Of a DNA stretch of 64,000 bases, positions 24,798 to 32,849 are shown piece after piece; position 1 is the stretch's first letter; each line of letters starts with the position of its first letter. The position numbers and the translations under genes are program-made. The notes under the pieces were generated by a model. The model had not been told where the DNA came from, ran no database searches, and was given only the letters and a program-made list of their open reading frames with translations. Origin of the DNA: Polyangium jinanense (GTDB lineage: Bacteria > Myxococcota > Polyangia > Polyangiales > Polyangiaceae); the NCBI RefSeq assembly GCF_028435365.1, contig NZ_JAGTJJ010000017.1, forward strand, positions 1-64,000, written 5' to 3'.

Positions 24798-25355
24798 ATG
24801 GGTGGCGTAGACGTAGGCAGCGAGGGCGGCAAAAAGAAGGCGACGAACGCGGAAATCAACATGGTCCCGTTCATCGACCTGTTGATGTGCACGATCGCGT
24901 TCCTCTTGATCACGGCTGTGTGGGTCACGAACTCGCGCATGAACGCGGACGCGCAGGTGCCTGGGCCGCCGAACCCCGACAAGGAACTCACGCCGCAGAC
25001 GCCCGAGAAGGTGCTGAATCTGCACATCGGCGAGAGCGATTTCGCGCTCGTGTGGAAGCAGGGCGCGACCGTCGTGAGCGAGGTGCGTGTCCCCAAGCCG
25101 CCGCCGAGTGACAGCGCCGTGATCCGGTATTCGGACCTCGCGAAGAAGATCGAGGCCGAGTGGAACACCAACGGCAGCCATCGCGATCCGAGCGACAAGA
25201 AGCTCGATCAGGCGATCATGCACACCGACAACCGCACTCCTTTCAAGGAGATCGTCGCGGTGCTCGACGCGCTCTACGCGACGAAGCGCAAGGTGAAGCT
25301 TGAGGCTGGGGAGAAGGATCTCCCGGCCTTCAACATGACGTTCTCCGTCCGCTGA
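24798..25355 (+). CDS. ExbD/TolR-family protein (module 2, first)
   Basis: 185 aa. After a short basic start (MGGVDVGSEGGKKKATNAEIN) the membrane helix MVPFIDLLMCTIAFLLITAVW carries the essential aspartate at residue 27. A periplasmic domain with the typical fold follows (LNLHIGESDFALVWKQ, ... IVAVLDALYATKRK). It should dock with the ExbB channel at 23942 and transmit motion to a partner in the cell envelope. An AGGAGG sequence lies before the ATG. It is followed at 15 bp by a second ExbD gene. Confidence 0.92.
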   Translation: MGGVDVGSEGGKKKATNAEINMVPFIDLLMCTIAFLLITAVWVTNSRMNADAQVPGPPNPDKELTPQTPEKVLNLHIGESDFALVWKQGATVVSEVRVPKPPPSDSAVIRYSDLAKKIEAEWNTNGSHRDPSDKKLDQAIMHTDNRTPFKEIVAVLDALYATKRKVKLEAGEKDLPAFNMTFSVR

Positions 25356-25370
25356 GCAAGGAGACCTGAG

Positions 25371-25958
25371 ATGGGTGGCCACGCCAAACCTCCGGCGAAA
25401 CATCACAACCCGCACGCCCACGTCATCCACCAGCCTGGCCGGCGGTTGATGCACCACATCCCGCTGAAGTTCGTGTGGAACAAGGTAGCGGGACACGGCA
25501 GGCGGAGCGGCAACGCCGCGCTGAACCTGGTCAGCTTCATCGACTTCTTGATCACCACCGTCATCTTCCTCCTGATGTCCTTCTCGGCGTCCGGTGAGAT
25601 CACGGTCGACAAGAACGTCAAGCTGCCGAAGGCCGAAAACGTCGAGGACATCATCGACGCGCCGATGGTCGCCGTGAACGGCAACCAGATCCTCGTCGAC
25701 GGCACGCTCGCCGGCTCGACGCGCGCGATCGAGGAGCTCGGCCGTATGCAGAAGATCGACGAGCTCTTCAACCTCCTGAAGAACAAGCGCGAGCTCTGGA
25801 AGCAGGTGCAGCCGAACAAGCCGTTCCCCGGCGTCTGCATCCTCCAGGTCGATCAGAACGTGCCCGCGATCGTCGTGAAGAGCGTCTTCCAGACCGCTGC
25901 GTTCGCCGGTTATCCGAACGTCAGCTTCATGGTCGCCAAGCTCCCCAAGAGCGGCTGA
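25371..25958 (+). CDS. ExbD/TolR-family protein (module 2, second)
   Basis: 195 aa. It has a longer His-rich N-terminal tail than the first ExbD (GGHAKPPAKHHNPHAHVIHQPG), which might bind a metal. The membrane helix LNLVSFIDFLITTVIFLLMSF has the aspartate at residue 58. The C-terminal region is the ExbD periplasmic domain (VDGTLAGSTRAIEELG, VCILQVDQNVPAIVVKSVFQTAAFAGYPN). It is 12 bp upstream of the next gene. The first ExbD and this one are not similar beyond the helix, as in the AglQ/AglS pair of gliding bacteria. Confidence 0.92.
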   Translation: MGGHAKPPAKHHNPHAHVIHQPGRRLMHHIPLKFVWNKVAGHGRRSGNAALNLVSFIDFLITTVIFLLMSFSASGEITVDKNVKLPKAENVEDIIDAPMVAVNGNQILVDGTLAGSTRAIEELGRMQKIDELFNLLKNKRELWKQVQPNKPFPGVCILQVDQNVPAIVVKSVFQTAAFAGYPNVSFMVAKLPKSG

Positions 25959-25969
25959 AAGCTACCCCC

Positions 25970-27001
25970 ATGCCGCCCAGCGCGGATGAACGACCCCGCG
26001 GCCTGCCCTCGCTGATCCAGTCCAAGCAGGACCGCGGGGCAGGCCGTATGCGTTGGCCCGCCCCCAAGGTCTGGGCCTGGATCGGCCTCGTGATGGCCGT
26101 TACGGTCATCATCCAGTGGAAGTGGTCCCAAGGCCGCCTCGAGAGCGAACGAAGCGGCGTCCTCGCCAAACAACGCGCCGTCGTCGCCGAGCTCGGTCCC
26201 CGCTGGTTCCCCTTGCGTGACCGGATCGAGCGCTGGACGGTCGACCTCGCGAAAGACCCGGCCCCGGACGTCGTCGAGACGGAGATCCTCAAGGCCTGGA
26301 ACTTCCGCGACAAACCCGGCATCTACCTCCGCCTCGACGCCGACCAGGCCACGAGCGCGGATGCCATCCGCAAAGCCGCGAACGATTCGTTGCGGGATGG
26401 TTTCACCGCCTGCCTGTTCACGGCGGAAAACAAGAACCAGCTCTCCGACAAGGAGTGCAAGCTCACCCGAGATTGCGCCTTCGGCGAGATCTGCAACGAG
26501 CTCGATCGCTGCGCGCCGCCCGCGCAACCCTACAACCTGCGCGTCGCGTACCGAGCGATGCGTATCCTCTCCGAGGACTGGGTGCGGGAGGCGCAGGAAG
26601 CATCGGGTGAGCTGAAGCTGCGCGCGCTCACGAGCTTTTTCGAGGACGCGGTCCGCGACGACATTCCGATCGCGGTCGATCTGCTCACCCGCGCGCAGTA
26701 CTTCGCCGTCGTCCTCGACGAGACGCCGCCGAACTTCCAGGTCCCCGCGGGCATGTCGAAGTCCGAGGCCTTGCGCGCCGTGCCCCATGCGTCGCGCGTC
26801 GGCATCTGGCGGCTTTCGGACAACAAGCTCGTCCTCCGCATCCGCCGCTCGCCCGAGGTGGAGCTCAAGATGGCCGGCGCGCAGCTCGATGAGCGCGTCG
26901 TGAACGCCCAGAAGCGTCAGGCCTTGAGCTGCGCGCTCGCGAACACCGTTCGCGACGCGATGGGTGATGCCCAGGCGGGTGTCGTCCCTCCCACGCCGTA
27001 A
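25970..27001 (+). CDS. Membrane-anchored protein of the proton-channel operon
   Basis: 343 aa. A single membrane helix (residues 34-50, VWAWIGLVMAVTVIIQW) is followed by a long, mainly helical domain that should lie in the periplasm. It contains a short Cys cluster (DKECKLTRDCAFGEICNELDRC) that can form disulfides. No family was recognised. The gene begins 11 bp after the second ExbD gene of module 2 and is probably cotranscribed, so it is a likely partner of the proton-channel complex. The position in the operon is the main clue to function. Confidence 0.8.
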   Translation: MPPSADERPRGLPSLIQSKQDRGAGRMRWPAPKVWAWIGLVMAVTVIIQWKWSQGRLESERSGVLAKQRAVVAELGPRWFPLRDRIERWTVDLAKDPAPDVVETEILKAWNFRDKPGIYLRLDADQATSADAIRKAANDSLRDGFTACLFTAENKNQLSDKECKLTRDCAFGEICNELDRCAPPAQPYNLRVAYRAMRILSEDWVREAQEASGELKLRALTSFFEDAVRDDIPIAVDLLTRAQYFAVVLDETPPNFQVPAGMSKSEALRAVPHASRVGIWRLSDNKLVLRIRRSPEVELKMAGAQLDERVVNAQKRQALSCALANTVRDAMGDAQAGVVPPTP

Positions 27002-27012
27002 GACGCGCCGCC

Positions 27013-28275
27013 TCAGTTTTCCGGAAAAACCCGCGCCAGGATGTGCAGATCCGTGAGGTTCTGCCCCGTCGGGCCCGTGTCGATCGCCGTGCCGAGGGCA
27101 CGGTGGATCGGAGCGTCGTCGTAGCCGGCGAGGGCTGCGTCGATTCGTGTTGCATCGAAGTCACCCGCCGCGCCGGAGCTCACGACCGCGCCCGCGGCGG
27201 AGGAGCTTCCGTCGGTGCCGTCCGAGGCACCGCAGAGGAGCGCGACGCCCGGCGGGAGTTTTTTCAGGGCAGCCAGCGCGACCCAGCCCGCGCGTCCGCC
27301 ACGTCCACGCACGGGCGGTAAGGCGAGCGTCGGCTCGCAGGCGACGACGATCGCGCTCCCCGGGGCGAGGGCCGCGGCCTGCGCGAGGCGTTTTTCCACC
27401 ACATCACGCGCGTCGCCGCCTTCGGGTGGGTCGATCCGGACGGAAAAACCCCCAGCGGAAAGGTGTGCGGCGGCCACGCGGGCGAAGTCCTCGGGGCCGG
27501 CGAGCAGGTGAGCCTCGGTGCGCGTGGGAAAGGGTTGTTCCGTTGTGTCGTCGAGGTAAGGGGCGAGGCGCGCGGCGAGCTCTGCCGGCGCGTATCGGGC
27601 GAGCGCGGCGCGAGCTTCGGCCGCGGTCGTGGGATCCGGGACCGTGGGGCCGGAGCCGATGTCGTGGAGTGCGCCGCCGACGACGTCGGAGAGGGCGAGC
27701 GTCTGCACGAGCGCGGGCGCTGCCGCGGCAGCGAGGCGTCCGCCCTTGATGCGCGAGAGGTGGCGGCGGACGAGGTTCACGTCGTGGATGGGCGCGCCGC
27801 CTTCGAGGAGCGCGCGGACGACGCGGCGTTCGTCCTCGAGCTCGAGTCCGGGCGGAGGCAACACGAGGAGCGCGGAGCTGCCGCCCGAGATCAACGCGAG
27901 GACGAAATCCTTGGGGCCGAGGCCATCGACTTGCGCGAGGGCCGCATGGGCGGCTGCGACGCTGCGTTCGTCGGGGACAGGGTGCGCCGCGCGGAGGACG
28001 ACGGGCGCGCTTCGGAGATCGAGTCCGCGAAAGTCGGTGGGCGCGCCGTCGACGGTCACGACGAGCGTGCCCTCGATGGAATCGCCCCAGCGGGAAAGGG
28101 CGCCTTGTGCCATCGCGGCGGCCGCTTTGCCCGCGGCGAAGAGCCGGACGCGCGCGCCCTCGGGAGGTCGCGGGGGCAAGGCCTCGGCGACGAGGCGCGC
28201 GGGGTCGAGCGCGGAAAGGCTTTCGAGGAAGACCTCGGCGAGGACGCGCCGCAGGGCCTCCTCGGCGGCGCTCAT
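27013..28275 (-). CDS. Glycerate 2-kinase (MOFRL/TtuD family)
   Basis: 420 aa from the ATG at 28275; an open frame continues upstream to 28911, but that part is the antisense-like shadow of the next gene. N-terminal lobe motifs AAGKAAAAMAQGAL, LISGGSSALL and NLVRRHLSRIKGG, then the C-terminal MOFRL region VALLCGASDGTDGSSSAAGAVV, identify the glycerate kinase type II family, which phosphorylates glycerate to 2-phosphoglycerate for sugar-acid use. The start overlaps the stop of the upstream gene by 4 bp (ATGA), so translation is coupled. The order HD protein, secreted protein, glycerate kinase is unexplained. Confidence 0.9.
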   Translation of the reverse strand: MSAAEEALRRVLAEVFLESLSALDPARLVAEALPPRPPEGARVRLFAAGKAAAAMAQGALSRWGDSIEGTLVVTVDGAPTDFRGLDLRSAPVVLRAAHPVPDERSVAAAHAALAQVDGLGPKDFVLALISGGSSALLVLPPPGLELEDERRVVRALLEGGAPIHDVNLVRRHLSRIKGGRLAAAAAPALVQTLALSDVVGGALHDIGSGPTVPDPTTAAEARAALARYAPAELAARLAPYLDDTTEQPFPTRTEAHLLAGPEDFARVAAAHLSAGGFSVRIDPPEGGDARDVVEKRLAQAAALAPGSAIVVACEPTLALPPVRGRGGRAGWVALAALKKLPPGVALLCGASDGTDGSSSAAGAVVSSGAAGDFDATRIDAALAGYDDAPIHRALGTAIDTGPTGQNLTDLHILARVFPEN

Positions 28276-28931
28276 CGCACGAGCCGATCGGCCGCGTCCA
28301 CGAGGTGAACGGGGACGATGTGGCGCCAGGCGAGCGTGACCGAGAGCAGCGCGCCCTGGTCGATCAGGCGGAAAGGACCCGCGTCGGTGAACGCGCTCGG
28401 CCGGATGCGGAGCGCGCCCCGCACACCGAGAATCGGCCCCGTGGCCGTGGCGAAAAATGGGATGCCGATCCCCATGGAGAACTCGAACCCCGGCTCGGCG
28501 CCAAACGTGCCTCCACGCGGTGCTTCCCAGAAGGCGCCCATGCCGAGGGCGAACGAGTCGAGGACGAGGTCGAGGCGCGCAGGACCACGCTCCAGGTTCG
28601 TCGCGAAGCGGCCGAGGAAGAGCGGCTCGAGCACCACGCCGGCCGCGATCGATCGCGTGACCGCCGGGCCGTCCGTGCCGAGGGCGTCCGTGTAGTGCAC
28701 GTACAGGCCCGCGGACGAGAGGTACAGGAGGGACGCGTGCGCGGCGAGCGCGGGGCCTCCGCGGGCGAACGCGGCGCCGGCCCCGATGCGCATGTCGAGG
28801 TCGCCGTCGAGGCGCCCGTACACGCCGTCGGGCCCGTCGTCCTCGGCGCGCGCGGCCGCGGCCGAGCTTGCGAGCGCGAGCAGCACGGCGAGGCCCGCGC
28901 CGCGCGCCCAAGAGACGCGCGCGCGGCTCAA
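28272..28931 (-). CDS. Secreted or outer-membrane protein of unknown function
   Basis: 219 aa. A typical signal peptide (AVLLALASSAAAARA) is followed by alternating hydrophobic stretches with Gly/aromatic turns (LYLSSAGLYVHYTD, GFEFSMGIGIPFFA), the flow of a small outer-membrane beta-barrel. No family was recognised. The start overlaps the stop of the HD protein by 4 bp, and its stop overlaps the start of glycerate kinase, so all three genes form one tight chain on the minus strand. Confidence 0.75.
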   Translation of the reverse strand: MSRARVSWARGAGLAVLLALASSAAAARAEDDGPDGVYGRLDGDLDMRIGAGAAFARGGPALAAHASLLYLSSAGLYVHYTDALGTDGPAVTRSIAAGVVLEPLFLGRFATNLERGPARLDLVLDSFALGMGAFWEAPRGGTFGAEPGFEFSMGIGIPFFATATGPILGVRGALRIRPSAFTDAGPFRLIDQGALLSVTLAWRHIVPVHLVDAADRLVR

Positions 28932-30265
28932 CGGACGAACGCCTCCCGCATCGCGTCGCGCAGCTCCGGGGCGAAGATCAGCCGGCAGCGGGTGAGCGTC
29001 TCGTTGCGCAGACGATCGAGCAAGAACGAAACCTCCGACGGGGGACGGGGCCTGCCCTTCGGGAAGACCACGTGCAGCGAGTCGTCCTCGGCATACGGCG
29101 TGTCCGTCGCGACGTCGAGGCCCACGTAGAGGTCCGGATCGAGCCCCTGCTCCGCGGCGATCGCGCGCGCGGCGGCGAGCGCCTTCGTTCGCGCCTCCTC
29201 GTCGAGCGCGCCGAACGCGTGGCTCGTGGATCCCTCGTCCTCCCCTTGCGCCTCGGGCGATAGCTCGATCGTCTTGAAGAGCGAGCGCGCGCGGAGCCTC
29301 CGGCAGAGATCACTCAGCGTCGGGTCCTTCGCGTCCTCCCACGCGTGGATGGCGCCGAGCAGGACCTGGTCGTCGAGGTCGAGGTACTGCTCGAGCGTGG
29401 GTACGTCCCCGGCGGCGACGGCGGCGATCGCGGGTGGCAGGACGGGCAGGCGCGTGCCATCCACGACGAGCGCGAGGGCACGACGAAGGATCGCGCCGAT
29501 CATCCACTCGGCCGCGCGCGTCGCTTTGTGAAAGTAGACCTGTTGGAACATGAAGTAGCGCGCGAGCAGGAACGACTCGATCGCGACGATGCCCTTCTGC
29601 CCGTCGATGGCGAGCGAGGGCGCGTGGTGGCCGGGTGGGCCGCTCGGCTCGCTGAAGCGGAGGCTGCGGAGCAGCCACGGCAGGTCGTAGTCGCCGTAGC
29701 GCACGCCTGTCGCGTGCGCGTCGCGCAGGAGGTAGTCGCAGCGATCGACGTCGAAGGTGCCGCTGACCGCGCGCGCAAGGTAGGGCAGCTCGTGCTTGCC
29801 TGCGACGAGATCGGCCACGCGTCGCGGCAGGCTCGGGTCGTCCTCGGCGAGGATCTGGTGCAGCTCGCATGCCGGGTCGAGCAGGATTCGGGCGGTCCAT
29901 GTCTCGTGCTCAACGGCGCCTGGCATCGCAGCCTCGAACAGATGCGAGAGCGGCCCGTGCCCCACGTCGTGAAGCAGCGCCGCCGCGATGGCATCGCGCG
30001 CGCGTTCGCTCGTCACGCGTTGCCAGAACGGCAGCTCTCGATCGATCTGCCTGAGCCGCACGAGCAGAAGTTTCATCACGTGCGCGGCGCCGATCGCGTG
30101 CGAGAAGCGCGTGTGCTCCGCGCCCGGGTACGCGAGCGAGGTGAGCCCGAGCTGGCGGATACGCCGAAGCCGCTGCATCTCTCGTGCGCCGAGGAGTCGC
30201 GGCACGATCGAGTCTTCTTCACTTTCGAACGCGACGAGCCCATGCACCGGGTCACGCAGGATCAC
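28928..30265 (-). CDS. HD-domain phosphohydrolase (dGTPase-like, YwfO type)
   Basis: 445 aa if the GTG at 30265 is used. I chose it because GGAGG (30272-30276) lies exactly 6 bases upstream, while the ATG at 30286 has no ribosome site; the frame from 30286 adds only 7 residues. The protein has the HD metal motif HxxRFSHAIG and LLHDVGHGPLSH with the histidines and aspartate (about residues 51, 56, 99-100), VEHE, and DRCDYLLRDAHATG. This family hydrolyses deoxynucleoside triphosphates or related nucleotides in the cytoplasm; the exact substrate is unknown. It is the first gene of the three-gene chain down to glycerate kinase. Confidence 0.88.
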   Translation of the reverse strand: MILRDPVHGLVAFESEEDSIVPRLLGAREMQRLRRIRQLGLTSLAYPGAEHTRFSHAIGAAHVMKLLLVRLRQIDRELPFWQRVTSERARDAIAAALLHDVGHGPLSHLFEAAMPGAVEHETWTARILLDPACELHQILAEDDPSLPRRVADLVAGKHELPYLARAVSGTFDVDRCDYLLRDAHATGVRYGDYDLPWLLRSLRFSEPSGPPGHHAPSLAIDGQKGIVAIESFLLARYFMFQQVYFHKATRAAEWMIGAILRRALALVVDGTRLPVLPPAIAAVAAGDVPTLEQYLDLDDQVLLGAIHAWEDAKDPTLSDLCRRLRARSLFKTIELSPEAQGEDEGSTSHAFGALDEEARTKALAAARAIAAEQGLDPDLYVGLDVATDTPYAEDDSLHVVFPKGRPRPPSEVSFLLDRLRNETLTRCRLIFAPELRDAMREAFVR

Positions 30266-30568
30266 GCTTGTCCTCCAGGAATCCATCGTAGTCCCGCATC
30301 ACTTGTCCGGCATCTCCTGCGCGCATCGGGAGTTCCCTGACGCCTTCGATCACGCTCAAAAAATTCCCGGAAAAACCCATGTCGAAATCCAGTCGTGGTA
30401 GCAGCGGAGCCCATGCGAGGCGCGCGAGATGCGCACGAAAACGGCGCGAAGACACGCAGAAATGCGCCGATTGGGGGGTGTCGGTGTTCACTTCGTCGTG
30501 TAGTGTCGTTCGTTGGACGTGAAGCGAGTTGACGCATCCGAAAACCCTCCTCCCATGTCGGTGATGTC
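30266..30568. other. Divergent promoter region, nothing else seen
   Basis: About 300 bp between the HD gene (minus) and the gene at 30569 (plus). Lower GC with A-rich patches fits promoters on both strands. I see no coding frame, no clear inverted repeat and no hairpin with a T run. Confidence 0.5.
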
Positions 30569-32776
30569 ATGACCTCCATCGGCGGACGACACGGCGAAGC
30601 CGCTCTGGAACCTGCACACGGTGCCTCGAAGGGACAACGCGCCTCGCGCGCTTTGGACCCCGAGCCCGCGTCCGACGAGACCGGAGGCGGATCGCCCCGC
30701 CGGCTCGATCACATCCTCCGCGCGCTCCCCGACTCCGAGCTCGCGGCGCTCATCCGGCGCCTCGGCATACGCATCGATACGCAGAAGCGCATCGACGCTC
30801 CATCGCAGGTCGCCCGCGCGCTCGTCGGCATCCCCGACGTGCGTGATCCGTCGCGCCTGCAGGCGTCGAGCCGGGAGCTCTTGCACCGGATCGCCGAGGC
30901 CGGCGGCGCGCTCGTCGTGCCGACGCTGCCCTCGGGGCTAGAGCCGCTCGTCGCGCGTGGCGTGGTGTACGCGCGCAAGATCGACGAAGGCATCGAGCTC
31001 GTCCTGCCAACCGCGTTCCTCGTGCAGCTCAAGTCCTGGGAGAGCGAGGACCCGCGCGCCCTCCGCGCGCTCCTCTCGCAGGCGTCCTTCGAAACGGTCA
31101 GCGCCGTGGCCGCGCACTACCTCGGCCGTCCGGCCACGCCGCCGATCGCGCTCTCGCTCGAAGCCGCATGGGAGACGCTCTGCGACACGGCGCGCTTGCA
31201 GTCGGAGGTCGAGCGGCTCGCGCCGGTCGAGCGTCGGTTGCTCGAAGCGATCGAGGCCGTCGGCGGTGAGGTCGACACGCAGGAGCTGCTCGACCTCGAG
31301 CGTGAGCCCATGCGCCTGCGCGGCGCCACGGGCATCACCGCCAGCCGGCGAGGCGCGGGCTTCGCGCTCGAGCGCCGCGCCTTCCTGATCCCGATCCACC
31401 CGAACCGCCACGTCATCCCGACCGAGATCGCGAACATCGTCGGCGCCGAGCGCCGCAAGGCCCGCGAGGCGCGCCGCGCGCAGATCCGATCGTTCGTCCT
31501 CGAAGAAGATCACGCGCCGCGCCGCGCCCGCTTCGCCCCCGACCCGGGCATGCTCGCGCTCGGCCTGGCGTACGCCGTGCGCGAGCCGGGGAGCGACGTT
31601 CGTCCTGGCGTGGGCACGCCTCGCTCGCTCCTCGTTCGTCTCGCCCAGCGCTTCGGCCGCGACGTGGAGATGGTCGCGCTCTCGGCTGCGGTCTCGCGCG
31701 CCATCGGTTTGTGGGAGCCGTCCGCCGCTTCCGCGGCCACGCCGCCGGGATCACTCGCCGTGCACGAGCTCGGCCGTGTCCTCTTCGACACGTGGCGCCG
31801 CGGCGGCGCGTGGGACGAAGCGCGCCCCGAGCGCGAGGTGTTACGTGCGGCCTCCGAGGGCCGCGAGTCGAGCCCGATCGGCGCGCTACGCGAGATGGTC
31901 ATCGACGCGTTGCAAGAGCTCGGCGAAGGACGCTGGGTGCCGTGGGCCTCGCTCCGCGGCTACCTCGCCGCGGACGATCGCATCGGCGGCGTCGAGCGGC
32001 TCCTCCGCCGCTGGGGCGATCGCACCTCGAACGAGGCGCCCGAGGTCCTCGAGATCACCCGCCGTATCGCGCTCGAGTCCTTGCCGGCGCTCGGCATCAT
32101 CGACCTCGGCGGCGACGATCTCGACGACGGTCCCGCCTTGCGCCTCACGCCGCGCGGCCGCGCCATGCTCGCGGGCACCTCGCCGAGCTTCGATCCGTCC
32201 CCGAGCCATTTCGTCGAGACGCAGATCCTCCAGATCGCCCCCTCGGCGCGGATCGCGCACGTGCTCGCGCTCGTCCCGTTCGCCGAGATCACGCGTATCG
32301 GCGACAAGGTCGACCTCCTCCTCGCGCCCTCGTCGATCGCGCGCGCCCTCTCCGCGGGGCTCGAGAGCGACGCGCTGCGCGCGCGGATCGAGGCCGTCGC
32401 GAAGCTCCCCGAGGGCATCTCGCAGATGCTCATCCAGGCGAGCGTGGTGATCGGCCGCGCGAGCTTCGTCCCGGCCGCGGGCTTCTTGTGGGTCGAGGAC
32501 GCGGAGATCCGCGAGCTCTTGCGCACGCGGCGCCCGGCTTCCGAGCTCTTCATCGATCCGTCCCCGCCATCTGGTTTGCTCCTCGCGCCCGACGTTGATC
32601 TCGAGCGCCTCGTACGACGCTGTCGCGCGCTCGGCGTCGAGGTCGAGTGCGACGGCAACCTCCTGCGCGCGCGCTCCGTCACGCCGATGCCTTCGAGTCA
32701 GGAGGCGCCGTCGCGCGCGCCTTCGACGAGCCGCGGTCGATCACGGACGCCGGCGCCGCGCACCACGCGCTCCTGA
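30569..32776 (+). CDS. XPB/Ssl2 N-terminal-like domain protein
   Basis: 735 aa, mostly helical with winged-helix-like repeats. Near the C-terminus (about residues 560-650: ETQILQIAPSARIAHVLALVPFAEI, KVDLLLAPSSIARAL, EAVAKLPEGISQMLIQASVVIGRASFV) the pattern resembles the helicase-associated domain found at the N-terminus of XPB-type DNA helicases. The helicase part itself is absent and no helicase is next to it. It could act on DNA or with a distant helicase. The last 40 residues are Pro/Ser/Arg-rich and look disordered. The ATG at 30569 has a weak ribosome site; the start is uncertain. Confidence 0.65.
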   Translation: MTSIGGRHGEAALEPAHGASKGQRASRALDPEPASDETGGGSPRRLDHILRALPDSELAALIRRLGIRIDTQKRIDAPSQVARALVGIPDVRDPSRLQASSRELLHRIAEAGGALVVPTLPSGLEPLVARGVVYARKIDEGIELVLPTAFLVQLKSWESEDPRALRALLSQASFETVSAVAAHYLGRPATPPIALSLEAAWETLCDTARLQSEVERLAPVERRLLEAIEAVGGEVDTQELLDLEREPMRLRGATGITASRRGAGFALERRAFLIPIHPNRHVIPTEIANIVGAERRKAREARRAQIRSFVLEEDHAPRRARFAPDPGMLALGLAYAVREPGSDVRPGVGTPRSLLVRLAQRFGRDVEMVALSAAVSRAIGLWEPSAASAATPPGSLAVHELGRVLFDTWRRGGAWDEARPEREVLRAASEGRESSPIGALREMVIDALQELGEGRWVPWASLRGYLAADDRIGGVERLLRRWGDRTSNEAPEVLEITRRIALESLPALGIIDLGGDDLDDGPALRLTPRGRAMLAGTSPSFDPSPSHFVETQILQIAPSARIAHVLALVPFAEITRIGDKVDLLLAPSSIARALSAGLESDALRARIEAVAKLPEGISQMLIQASVVIGRASFVPAAGFLWVEDAEIRELLRTRRPASELFIDPSPPSGLLLAPDVDLERLVRRCRALGVEVECDGNLLRARSVTPMPSSQEAPSRAPSTSRGRSRTPAPRTTRS

Positions 32777-32785
32777 CGGAGGATC

Positions 32786-32809
32786 ACGCACGCCCGGAAA
32801 GGCGTGCGT
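32786..32809. other. Perfect 9-bp hairpin before the antiporter genes
   Basis: ACGCACGCC (32786-32794), a 6-base loop, GGCGTGCGT (32801-32809). It lies between the stop at 32776 and the start at 32850. There is no T run, so it may be a weak terminator or a leader structure. Confidence 0.4.
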
Positions 32810-32849
32810 GGTCGTGAGGCGCGGCGCGCAGCCGTGCTTTCCGGGAGGC

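Noticed and set aside
27013..28911. Glycerate kinase with a 210-residue N-terminal extension
   Set aside because: The extension is Arg/Pro-rich and lies over the coding frame of the secreted protein; the real start is at 28275.
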